Shown: one piece after another, positions 43,786-51,044 of the stretch
Layout: the number at the start of each line of letters is the position of its first letter
How positions within the stretch are numbered: position 1 is the stretch's first letter
Source: Candidatus Binatus soli
GTDB lineage: Bacteria; Desulfobacterota; Binatia; Binatales; Binataceae
Length of the DNA stretch: 64,000 nt
NCBI GenBank assembly: GCA_002479255.1
Contig: DLMJ01000001.1
Span: 1 to 64,000 of the forward strand
Direction: 5' to 3'
The notes under the pieces: generated by a model
Database searches by the model: none
Seen by the model: the letters and a program-made list of their open reading frames with translations, nothing else
What the model was told of the DNA's origin: nothing
Translations under genes and position numbers: made by a program

Positions 43786-44649
43786 TCACGAAGCTGCCGC
43801 CCGATTCGTATCGAGCAGATTGTCGCGCAGAAATGCGCGCAGTTCGGGCTCGACGCGCTTGCCGAGGTCGTGCGACGCCTGCGGGAAATAGCGGGTCGAT
43901 ACCTTGGCGCCGCGCATGCGCAACGCGTCGGCGAGCTTCACCGCCTGCCCCACCGGCACCCGATTATCCCGCTCGCCGTGCATGATCAGCACGCTGCACT
44001 CGAGCTTCGGCGGCAAATTCGCGATCACGCTGCGCTCCTTCAGGATCCGCTTGCTCGGCCATACTTCGCGCAGGATCGACAGCTTGGTGCGCAGCGGCGC
44101 CTGCGGCCATAGCGTGATCGGGTCGTAACATCCCGATTGCAGGATCAGCGCGCGCGGGCGCGAGTCGTAGTCCATCAACAGACCCGCCGCGACCGCGCCA
44201 TGCCCGAGTCCCCACACCGCCAGCCGCGTCGAGTCGACGTCGGAGCGCCCCGCCAGCATGTCCAGCGCCCGTCGCGACGCCAGCACCGACGGCTGCCCCA
44301 CGAATCGGCTCGGCCCCGACGATTTGCCGTAGCCCGGGATATTCACGCACGCGACCTGGATACCCATAGCCGCGATACTCTGGCTCATCTGCACGCATCG
44401 ATCGACGCTGCCCTCGCCTCCGTTCAGCACCAGCAGCCCGGGCCGCCGGCCCTGCTCCGCGCTGCGCGTCAGGTAGCCCTCGATATGGTAATTCTTGGGA
44501 CCCATCGCCACGTCGAAGTTGAATTGATCGACGTTCTTGTACTTTGACTCGATCGATTTGCCGGGAATCCGGCACGCGAGCATCGACGTAGCGAGTGCAA
44601 TCGCCACGATCCAAAGTCTGGCCAATCTTCTTGTCGGGACCGGGTGCAT
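43786..44649 (-). CDS. Alpha/beta-hydrolase-fold lipoprotein lacking the nucleophile
   Basis: 287 aa. ATG 44649 gives a basic leader and lipobox SMLAC (Cys26). The alpha/beta hydrolase fold is clear: LLVLNGGEGSVDRC oxyanion region, CVNIPGYGKSSGP, and the charge-relay HGERDNRVP Asp and QASHDLG His. But the nucleophile elbow WGLGHGAVAAG (residues 146-156) has Gly149 where Ser, Cys or Asp should be. It is therefore either inactive as a hydrolase, perhaps a binding protein, or uses other chemistry. In-frame starts also exist at 44700 and 44727. Confidence 0.78.
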   Translation of the reverse strand: MHPVPTRRLARLWIVAIALATSMLACRIPGKSIESKYKNVDQFNFDVAMGPKNYHIEGYLTRSAEQGRRPGLLVLNGGEGSVDRCVQMSQSIAAMGIQVACVNIPGYGKSSGPSRFVGQPSVLASRRALDMLAGRSDVDSTRLAVWGLGHGAVAAGLLMDYDSRPRALILQSGCYDPITLWPQAPLRTKLSILREVWPSKRILKERSVIANLPPKLECSVLIMHGERDNRVPVGQAVKLADALRMRGAKVSTRYFPQASHDLGKRVEPELRAFLRDNLLDTNRAAAS

Positions 44650-44855
44650 CTCTGAAAATAAGCCAAGGGTTCGGCTGGGCAAGGGCAAGTCGTCGGACAT
44701 CGTCCCGTAATGTACTCGCGTTGTCACTAATTGAAAACGGGTTGTTGATGACCTGCCCGCAACATTGCGATTGAATCGCGCCGAGGTTTGACCGATACTT
44801 GTCGATTCGCAAGCGTAATTTTCGATCTACGGCGCTATTTCATTCGGTGGCAGCA

Positions 44856-45299
44856 ATGGCAACGCAGGCAGAAAAGGCAGTTCCCGCATCGGCGGCAATT
44901 GATTTCGACAAAAACGGCGGCGTCGTCGCCGCAATCGCCGTCGATCACCTGAGCCACCGCATCCTGACCGTCGCCTACATGAACCGCGAAGCGTTCGATG
45001 AGACGGTGGCCACCGGCCGCGCCTGTTACTTCTCGCGCTCGCGCAACAAGCTTTGGCGCAAGGGCGAAGAGTCGGGAAATTTTCAAGTCGTCCGCGAGAT
45101 TCGAATCGACTGCGACGCCGACGCGCTCGTAGTCGCCGTCGAGCAGCTCGGCGACGGCGCCGCATGCCACCTGGGCTACGAGTCGTGCTTTTTCCGCAAG
45201 CTCGACGCGGGCGCATGGAAAATCGTCGAGCAACGCAAAGTCGATCCCGCCAAATACGGCCCCGGCTACGGCCATCAGCCCAAGAAGCCGGCGGGTTGA
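44856..45299 (+). CDS. hisI: Phosphoribosyl-AMP cyclohydrolase
   Basis: Third step of histidine biosynthesis: hydrolyses PR-AMP to ProFAR. Monofunctional, 147 aa, without a HisE domain. Signature RSRNKLWRKGEESGN, Zn/Mg-binding IRIDCDADAL and CHLGYESCFFRK are present. ATG 44856 is preferred over 44799 because the fold begins soon after. It is followed after 18 bp by hisG, far from hisD-hisB-hisA. Confidence 0.94.
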   Translation: MATQAEKAVPASAAIDFDKNGGVVAAIAVDHLSHRILTVAYMNREAFDETVATGRACYFSRSRNKLWRKGEESGNFQVVREIRIDCDADALVVAVEQLGDGAACHLGYESCFFRKLDAGAWKIVEQRKVDPAKYGPGYGHQPKKPAG

Positions 45300-45317
45300 T
45301 CGCAATCGGGAAACCAC

Positions 45318-46217
45318 ATGCCTGATCAAGTTCTGAAATTCGGCATCCCCAAGGGCAGCCTGGAGCAACAGACGCTCGAGCTGATGCGCAAGTCCGGATG
45401 GCGCATCACGGTCGGCTCGCGCTCCTACATCCCGACCACCGACGATTCCACGCTCAGTTGCCGCATCCTGCGCCCGCAGGAGATGCCCCGCTATATCGCC
45501 GACGGCTCGCTCGACGCGGGAATCACCGGCAGCGACTGGATCGTCGAGAACAACGTGACGCTCCATCAGGTCGAGAGCTTCATTTACGCCAAGGCCACGT
45601 TGACGCCTTCGCGATGGGTGCTATGCGTGCGCGATGATTCGCCGGTCAAGCGGCTCGAGGACCTCGAGGGCAAGCGAATCGCGACCGAGCTCGTGCAGTT
45701 CGTCACGCGAATCCTCGCCGAACGCAAAGTTAAAGCAGAAGTTGAATTTTCATGGGGCGCCACCGAGGCCAAGGTCGCCGAAGGAATCATCGACGCCGCC
45801 ATCGACGTCACCGAGACCGGCTCCTCTTTGCGCGCCAACGGACTTCGCATCGTCGAGGAATTGCTCGTCTCGAATCCCGTGCTGGTCGCCAATCCGGCCG
45901 CATGGACCGACCCCTGGAAGCAGGCCAAGATTCGCCAGCTCGGGATACTGATTCGCGGCGCGCTCGACGCCGACAGTCGCGTCGGCATCAAGATGAACGT
46001 CGCCAAAGACAACCTCGAAAAAGTGGTCGCGCTGCTGCCGTCGATCACCGCGCCCACCATCTCGCACCTCTACCCATCTGCGGCACTCAAGGGCGTGGAA
46101 TGGCTGGCGGTTGAGACGGTCATCGCCGAGCACACGGTGCGCGAGCTGTTCCCCAAGCTGCTCGAAGCGGGCGCCGTCGGCATCGTCGAGTTCCCGCTGA
46201 ACAAAATCATCGGCTAG
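45318..46217 (+). CDS. hisG: ATP phosphoribosyltransferase, long form
   Basis: First, feedback-regulated step of histidine synthesis. Opens LKFGIPKGSLEQQTLELMRKSGW; GITGSDWIVEN and the PRPP-binding DVTETGSSLRANGLRIVEE are intact. Residues about 220-299 form the C-terminal ACT-like regulatory domain that binds histidine, so it does not need HisZ. Coupled with hisI, and a crotonase gene follows after ten bases. Confidence 0.95.
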   Translation: MPDQVLKFGIPKGSLEQQTLELMRKSGWRITVGSRSYIPTTDDSTLSCRILRPQEMPRYIADGSLDAGITGSDWIVENNVTLHQVESFIYAKATLTPSRWVLCVRDDSPVKRLEDLEGKRIATELVQFVTRILAERKVKAEVEFSWGATEAKVAEGIIDAAIDVTETGSSLRANGLRIVEELLVSNPVLVANPAAWTDPWKQAKIRQLGILIRGALDADSRVGIKMNVAKDNLEKVVALLPSITAPTISHLYPSAALKGVEWLAVETVIAEHTVRELFPKLLEAGAVGIVEFPLNKIIG

Positions 46218-46227
46218 GTGCCTGCCC

Positions 46228-47133
46228 ATGAAGACGCTCCGCACCGAGACCCGCAACGGCGTCGGCTCGATAATTCTCACCCGCGCCGCCGAGTACAACA
46301 CCATCACGCCCGAACTGCGCGACGAGCTTGCCGCCGCCATCGATCGCGCCGACGCCGACCACGACGTCCACGTGATCCTGCTGCGCGCCGACGGCCCCGC
46401 GTTTTGCGCCGGCTACGGACTCGATTGGTCCACGCGCGCGCAAACCGGCGAGCCCTCGCGCCGGCACGTGTGGGACTCGGTCGCCGACTACGGCATGATC
46501 TCGCAATTCGTCAACGTGTACATGAAGCTCTGGTACGCGCGAAAACCAACCATCGCCGCGGTCCAGGGATGGTGCATCGGCGGCGGCACCGACATGGTGC
46601 TATGCGCCGACCTGATAATCGCCGCCGAGTCCGCCTCGTTCGGTTATCCGCCGTCGCGCGTGTGGGGCACGCCGACCACCGCGATGTGGGTGTATCGGAT
46701 GGGCCTCGAGCGCGCCAAGCGCTACCTGCTGACCGGCGATGAAATCCCCGCGCCGGAGGCCGCGCGCATCGGACTCATCCTCGAAGCCGTGCCCGACGGC
46801 GAACTCGACGCGCGCGCGACCTCGCTGGCCGAGCGGATGGCGCAGGTGCCGAGCAATCAACTTCAGATGCTCAAGCTGCTATGCAATCACACCGCGGAGA
46901 ACATGGGGCTTGCGACTTCGCGGCTGGTCGGCTCGCTATTCGACGGAATCGCGCGGCATACTCAGGAAGGCCTCGATTTCGTGGCGCGCGCGAATGCGGC
47001 GGGCTTCCGGCAAGCGGTCCGCGAGCGTGACGATCCATTCGGCGACTATGGTTCCGGGCCGCGTTCGAAAACCCGGGCGAAACCGCGCGCTGGCAAAAGC
47101 GAAAGCACAAAAAACGGCAAACGAAAATCTTAA
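46228..47133 (+). CDS. Crotonase-family enoyl-CoA hydratase/isomerase
   Basis: 301 aa. GSIILTRAAEYNTITPELRDEL at the start, the oxyanion-hole part FCAGYGLDW and AVQGWCIGGGTDMVLCADLIIAAESASFG identify the superfamily. The C-terminal tail is Arg/Lys-rich. Long form with a larger loop after the oxyanion hole (WSTRAQTGEPSRRHVWDSV), as in some steroid or fatty-acid degradation crotonases. Next to a dienelactone hydrolase. Exact reaction unknown. Confidence 0.88.
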   Translation: MKTLRTETRNGVGSIILTRAAEYNTITPELRDELAAAIDRADADHDVHVILLRADGPAFCAGYGLDWSTRAQTGEPSRRHVWDSVADYGMISQFVNVYMKLWYARKPTIAAVQGWCIGGGTDMVLCADLIIAAESASFGYPPSRVWGTPTTAMWVYRMGLERAKRYLLTGDEIPAPEAARIGLILEAVPDGELDARATSLAERMAQVPSNQLQMLKLLCNHTAENMGLATSRLVGSLFDGIARHTQEGLDFVARANAAGFRQAVRERDDPFGDYGSGPRSKTRAKPRAGKSESTKNGKRKS

Positions 47134-47146
47134 TTTAAGTGAAACG

Positions 47147-47866
47147 ATGACCACCAGTGACATTACCTTCCCCGCCGACGGCGGCCGTCCGATGCGCGCT
47201 GCGTACGCCGCGCCTTCCGATGCGCAAAAACATCCCGGCGTAATCGTCATCCACGAAATCTTCGGGCTCAACGACGACATCCGGCGAATCACCGGGATGG
47301 TCGCCGACCTCGGTTACGCCGCGCTCGCGCCCGACCTCTACGATCGCGACGGGATGCGCATCCTATGTATCGCGCGCACGATGATGACGCTCAATCGCGG
47401 CGAGGGTGACGCGTTCAACGACCTCGACGCGGCACGCAAATTTCTGCAGCAGCAGCCCGGCGTTGACGCCGCGCGCATCGGAGTCATCGGCTTTTGCATG
47501 GGCGGCGGATTCGCCCTGATGTTCGCGGCGCGCGCTCCGATAGGCGTCGCCGCGACGTTCTACGGCGACGTGCCCAAGACCACCGAGCAGTTGCGCGGCG
47601 TATGCCCGGTGCTCGGCGGCTACGGCGGTCAGGACAGGATGTTCGCGGCGCATGGCCGCAGGCTCGAAAAGCTGCTCACCGAGATGGGCGTCGATCACGA
47701 CGTGAAGATTTACGAAGATGCGGGCCACAGCTTCATGAGCCGCAACAGTGGATTCCTCGCGTCGATAGGAAAAATCGGCCCGATGAAGGTGGCTTACAAT
47801 CCCCAGGCCGCCGAAGACAGTTGGAAGCGGATCGAAGCATTCTTCGGCCGCCACCTCGGCCACTAG
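47147..47866 (+). CDS. Dienelactone hydrolase family protein
   Basis: 239-aa alpha/beta hydrolase. The nucleophile is Cys117 in IGFCMGGGFAL, with Glu37 in VIHEIFGLNDDIRR, Asp163 in GGQDRMF and His194 in DAGHSFM, the arrangement of dienelactone hydrolase (carboxymethylenebutenolidase). ATG 47147 follows the crotonase by 13 bases, so both are probably one operon. Whether it cleaves dienelactone or another ester is open; no ring-cleavage genes are nearby. Confidence 0.9.
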   Translation: MTTSDITFPADGGRPMRAAYAAPSDAQKHPGVIVIHEIFGLNDDIRRITGMVADLGYAALAPDLYDRDGMRILCIARTMMTLNRGEGDAFNDLDAARKFLQQQPGVDAARIGVIGFCMGGGFALMFAARAPIGVAATFYGDVPKTTEQLRGVCPVLGGYGGQDRMFAAHGRRLEKLLTEMGVDHDVKIYEDAGHSFMSRNSGFLASIGKIGPMKVAYNPQAAEDSWKRIEAFFGRHLGH

Positions 47867-47939
47867 TAGCGGGCTGTACCTTCGCATAGGCTCGCAAGCT
47901 CGCGTGTACGCCTTTGTAATTAGGAGGGAAAACACTTTC

Positions 47940-48416
47940 ATGCATAACCGATCGTTCGCAATCATGCGTTCAAGGGTGCTGCCAGTTTTGATCGCTTCGC
48001 TGTTCATGGTGGGATGGCTGAGCGTGGGGCAATGCCAAGAGCCAGAAAAGGCATCGATCCCCGATCTGAACGGAACCTGGACGGGCACTCTTACGGGCAA
48101 GACCCGTCACCCCAAGGTCTGCGGAACCGCGGACCTTTCGATGACGTTCGACCAGGCAGTTGGCAAATCCACGTTCACCGGGAGCTATATCCTGCGTCCG
48201 AGCGCCACTTGCAGTGGTGGCACCGGTGACCTGACCGGCAGCGTGACACGAAAGGGAGTCGTCAAGATAACTGCCGACAATGGCACGGACTGCACGACAG
48301 ACATGGTCGGACACGTGGATGATGCGGTGACGGAAATCACCGGTAGCTTCAAGCTGTCGAGCGGATGCAGTTCGAAAGAACGCGGTGGCACAGGCAGCTT
48401 CGACGTCAGTTTGTGA
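47940..48416 (+). CDS. Small secreted protein, function unknown
   Basis: 158 aa. A strong TAGGAGGG stands about 12 bases before the ATG at 47940. A signal peptide (VLPVLIASLFMVGWLSVGQC) leads to a Thr/Gly-rich mature domain beginning LNGTWTGTLTGKTRHPKVCG, with alternating strands and four paired-looking Cys (CGT, CSGG, CTTD, CSSK), reminiscent of a small beta-barrel of lipocalin-like design. I cannot name the family. It may be a periplasmic or extracellular binding protein. Confidence 0.72.
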   Translation: MHNRSFAIMRSRVLPVLIASLFMVGWLSVGQCQEPEKASIPDLNGTWTGTLTGKTRHPKVCGTADLSMTFDQAVGKSTFTGSYILRPSATCSGGTGDLTGSVTRKGVVKITADNGTDCTTDMVGHVDDAVTEITGSFKLSSGCSSKERGGTGSFDVSL

Positions 48417-48541
48417 GCCTCGGGTGAGCGGGACCGGTGAGGAATCTATGTGCGGCGCATCGCACAACCGCGCTGCGTATGCGTAGATGTCCCTCACCCT
48501 GACCGTATCCCGGCCAACTGGCGAGAATAAGAAGTAACGCG

Positions 48542-48790
48542 CTACTTGCTCAAACCAACGGCTTGGCGGGATTTCGCGATTCGCTCGCGCGAGGCCACCA
48601 GCGCTTCCACGTTCTTTGCGCCGCGGTAGCCCATCTGATCGGCCAGATATTCGGCCAGCTTGCGCTCCGAGATATTCGGCTTCTGCTTTCGTTTGTCTTC
48701 GGCCAGCTCGGTGAGCGTGGTCCGCAACGTATCCTCGGAGTCCCTGAGCGTCTCGAAGATCGGGGAGGGGATCACAGAATTAATCGGCAT
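48542..48790 (-). CDS. Small helical protein, function unknown
   Basis: 82 aa, charged and predicted mainly helical: SPIFETLRDSEDTLRTTLTELAEDKRKQK then ERKLAEYLADQMGYRGAKNVEALVASRERIAKSRQ. AGGTGA stands about six bases before ATG 48790 and a good -10 box lies upstream, supporting a real gene. No family recognised. It stands alone, flanked on both sides by spacers. Confidence 0.6.
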   Translation of the reverse strand: MPINSVIPSPIFETLRDSEDTLRTTLTELAEDKRKQKPNISERKLAEYLADQMGYRGAKNVEALVASRERIAKSRQAVGLSK

Positions 48791-48819
48791 GCCTTCACCT
48801 GTGTGCTAATCTTGTCCTT

Positions 48820-48825
48820 ATTGTA
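48820..48825 (-). promoter_or_regulatory. -10 box for the 82-aa protein
   Basis: On the minus strand TACAAT fits the sigma-70 -10 consensus (5 of 6) about 30 bases before the ATG, which would give a short leader of roughly 20 nt holding the AGGTGA ribosome site. No clear -35 is seen at 16-18 bases. Confidence 0.35.
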
Positions 48826-48929
48826 ACACAACCGGGGCAATTGTCTTGCATGCCTTAAGTCAAGCGAAAGCATCCACAATTCGTCAAATTTTTTGTTCCC
48901 CGTGCAGGATTTTTTTCGGAAGACGAGAG

Positions 48930-49145
48930 CTAACTCTGCGGGTCCTTCAGATGGGGGCGCGTAGCGTAAAAGAAATCGATTCCCGGCACACCGCGCGGCG
49001 TTTCGTCGTCGAATAGCACCGACACCACGCCGTAAAATGCGACGATCATCCAGAACGCGCCGGTCCCGACCGGCGGAAACGCCGCCGTCATCGCTCCAAC
49101 GACCAGCGTCGCGATTGCGTCGCGCAACAACCAGAGCTCCTGCAT
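48930..49145 (-). CDS. Small membrane protein
   Basis: 71 aa with two hydrophobic stretches (AIATLVVGAMTAAFPP and GAFWMIVAFYGVVSVLF) and a polar tail DDETPRGVPGIDFFYATRPHLKDP. Probably an inner-membrane protein. No recognisable family. It begins 51 bp after a crotonase gene on the same strand and may be its distal operon member. Confidence 0.5.
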   Translation of the reverse strand: MQELWLLRDAIATLVVGAMTAAFPPVGTGAFWMIVAFYGVVSVLFDDETPRGVPGIDFFYATRPHLKDPQS

Positions 49146-49196
49146 CTTTGTCGCGACTCCCGGCCTTTGAGCGCCGTCCCGCCGGCGCCCGGCGCC

Positions 49197-49982
49197 CTAT
49201 TCTCCGGTCCAGTTGGGCTTTCGTTTCTGCGAAAACGCCAGCGGACCTTCAACCGCGTCCTTCGATCGAAACAGCTTCGACTGCAAATCGTAATGCTTCG
49301 CGAGCGCCGCTTCGACCGGCGTCCCAAGTCCGCTCATCGCCGCTTCCTTCGTGGCCTGCACCGACAACGGCGAGCATTCCATGATCTCCGCCGCCCACTT
49401 CTCAGCCGTGGCCATGAGATCCTTGAGCGGCACCACCTCGTTGACGATTCCGTAGCGAAGCGCGTCGGCGGCCGTGATGTGCTTGCCCGTAAGCATCATG
49501 CCCATCGCGATCTTGAGCGGAATCTGGCGCGGCAGGCGATGCACTCCCCCCGCCGCCGCCATCAGGCCCACGCGCGGTTCCGGCAATCCGAAGCGCGCGT
49601 GTTCGGCCGCAATGATAATATCGCAAGCGAGCGCGATCTCGAATCCACCGCCGAGTGCGAATCCGTTAACCGCCGCGATGATCGGCTTGTAAATGTCGTA
49701 GCGCGCGGTAATCCCGGCGAAGCCGCCCTTGAGGCCAATGGTCCCGGCCAGTTGCCCGCTATTCTCCGCGGTCCAGCGCAAATCGTTGCCGGCTGAAAAC
49801 CCCTTGTCGCCGGCCCCCGTCACGATCGCGACCCACGCCGACTTGTCCGCGACGAAGTTGTCCCACACGCTGTCCATCTCGGCGTGACACGGCGGATGCA
49901 ACGCGTTCATCCGCTCGGGCCGGTTGAACGTGATGTAGGCGATATGGTTGCGCTTCTCGTACTTGATGAATTTCAAATCCAT
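49197..49982 (-). CDS. Enoyl-CoA hydratase/isomerase family protein
   Basis: 261-aa crotonase. KYEKRNHIAYITFNRPERMNAL, the oxyanion segment GFSAGNDLRW and AAVNGFALGGGFEIALACDIIIAAEHARFGLPE are typical, with GLMAAAGGVHRLPRQIP carrying the second part of the active site. Similar to the crotonase at 62090 in its first strand. Substrate unknown; probably fatty-acid or related acyl-CoA turnover. Confidence 0.9.
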   Translation of the reverse strand: MDLKFIKYEKRNHIAYITFNRPERMNALHPPCHAEMDSVWDNFVADKSAWVAIVTGAGDKGFSAGNDLRWTAENSGQLAGTIGLKGGFAGITARYDIYKPIIAAVNGFALGGGFEIALACDIIIAAEHARFGLPEPRVGLMAAAGGVHRLPRQIPLKIAMGMMLTGKHITAADALRYGIVNEVVPLKDLMATAEKWAAEIMECSPLSVQATKEAAMSGLGTPVEAALAKHYDLQSKLFRSKDAVEGPLAFSQKRKPNWTGE

Positions 49983-50022
49983 TTCGCTTTTTCACTCCCT
50001 CGCTGATTTTTCCATGCGTATT

Positions 50023-50256
50023 CTACTGCTCGTCGAGCAGTTCGAAAAACGCGTCGATGCTTTGCATCAGTTGCCGCCTGATCTGTGCGCGGCTGCCTTC
50101 GATCAGATGCATCGTGACTCGCCCGCTGGTGCCGTCGGCCAGGCTGACCCGCGCATCCTCGACGCCCGCTACGCTGGCTTGGTCGAAAATTCGCATCCCA
50201 TAAACCAGCGATCCGCGCTGCGACGCCCCTTTCACCAAAGTCAGCTTACGCGCCAT
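50023..50256 (-). CDS. Small protein, function unknown
   Basis: 77 aa: MARKLTLVKGASQRGSLVYG, then a beta-rich part DQASVAGVEDARVSLADGTSGRVTMHLI and a C-terminal helix RRQLMQSIDAFFELLDEQ. Soluble, no signal. I recognise no family. It ends 40 bp before the crotonase gene on the same strand and may share its promoter. Confidence 0.6.
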   Translation of the reverse strand: MARKLTLVKGASQRGSLVYGMRIFDQASVAGVEDARVSLADGTSGRVTMHLIEGSRAQIRRQLMQSIDAFFELLDEQ

Positions 50257-50334
50257 CGGGGTCTACCTCGTTCATATCGGTTGCTCTATAGCATAACGTT
50301 GACAATCAAGGATGGTGCCCACAGAATTGCGCCG

Positions 50335-50823
50335 ATGGATCGATTATCAACTAAAGTCCGACTGAGAAAAAAAAGCCGATTCTTCCGATTCGCCCCGCTA
50401 GCGGTCATGTCGGCGGCGTTCATCACCGCTTTCGCTGGATGCGGTCTCGCCTACCAGGCCGGCACTCGAATCAAGGCGACGCGGATGTCGGATTCGCTGC
50501 AGGTCGGCCAGACGTCGCCACAGGTGCATCACGCGTGGGGCGAGCCCGACCTGCGAACCTATCTGCCGGGCGATACCGAGGTCTGGAGCTACCCCTATAA
50601 GCCCAACAGCAACGACATCACGGCGGCGCTCCTGTACACCTCGTCCAAGGACGGCGACAAGGGGACCTTCCTCGATTTGAAGTTTGTTGGGGGCAAGCTC
50701 GTCTCATGGCAAGAGGCCGAGCATACGCTGCCGGCCAAGGGACATACGGGCATCAGCATGGGAATCGGCGGAGGACCGATCGGAAACGGGACCCAGACGC
50801 AGCCGGGAGCGGTGCATTACTAG
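50335..50823 (+). CDS. Lipoprotein resembling BamE/SmpA
   Basis: 162 aa. A Lys/Arg-rich start and lipobox FAGCG make it a lipoprotein. ATRMSDSLQVGQTSPQVHHAWGEPDLRTYLPGDTEVWSYPY matches the helix-strand pattern of SmpA/OmlA (BamE) domains, in which the helix-turn 'xGxTxxxVxxxxGxP' is diagnostic; here GQTSPQVHHAWGEP. A Gly-rich C-terminal tail follows. Outer-membrane assembly is a guess from the fold; it is not a close BamE. It is 222 bp upstream of the gsp operon. Confidence 0.7.
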   Translation: MDRLSTKVRLRKKSRFFRFAPLAVMSAAFITAFAGCGLAYQAGTRIKATRMSDSLQVGQTSPQVHHAWGEPDLRTYLPGDTEVWSYPYKPNSNDITAALLYTSSKDGDKGTFLDLKFVGGKLVSWQEAEHTLPAKGHTGISMGIGGGPIGNGTQTQPGAVHY

Positions 50824-50870
50824 TCGTAGCCAATGGCTGCGCGACCGGTCAGTGCCATGGGGAAGGATAC

Positions 50871-50900
50871 TTGCAAGTAGCAGGAACCATCGTGTCTAAT
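50871..50900 (+). promoter_or_regulatory. gspE: Putative sigma-70 promoter of the gsp operon
   Basis: TTGCAA (50871-50876) and TCTAAT (50895-50900) with an 18-bp spacer, about 145 bp before the gspE start. Followed downstream by two 16-bp direct repeats in the leader. Confidence 0.4.
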
Positions 50901-50930
50901 TGAGCGGGAACGGGGGAAAATGGTGGAAAG

Positions 50931-50962
50931 TTCGGTGTGGTGGCATTTCGGTGTGGTGGAAT
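50931..50962. repeat. Two tandem 16-bp direct repeats upstream of gspE
   Basis: The unit TTCGGTGTGGTGG(C/A)AT occurs twice in immediate succession (50931-50946 and 50947-50962), 15 of 16 bases identical. It lies just downstream of the putative promoter, in the leader of gspE. Spacing of 16 bp would suit a dimeric regulator; no known box is matched. Confidence 0.7.
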
Positions 50963-51044
50963 TGTCGTTGAAGATGACCCCATATGACTTGAATCCTTGC
51001 GGCCTGGCGCCGGCGGTTTCCGAACTTTCCTGGGGAATTGCCTA

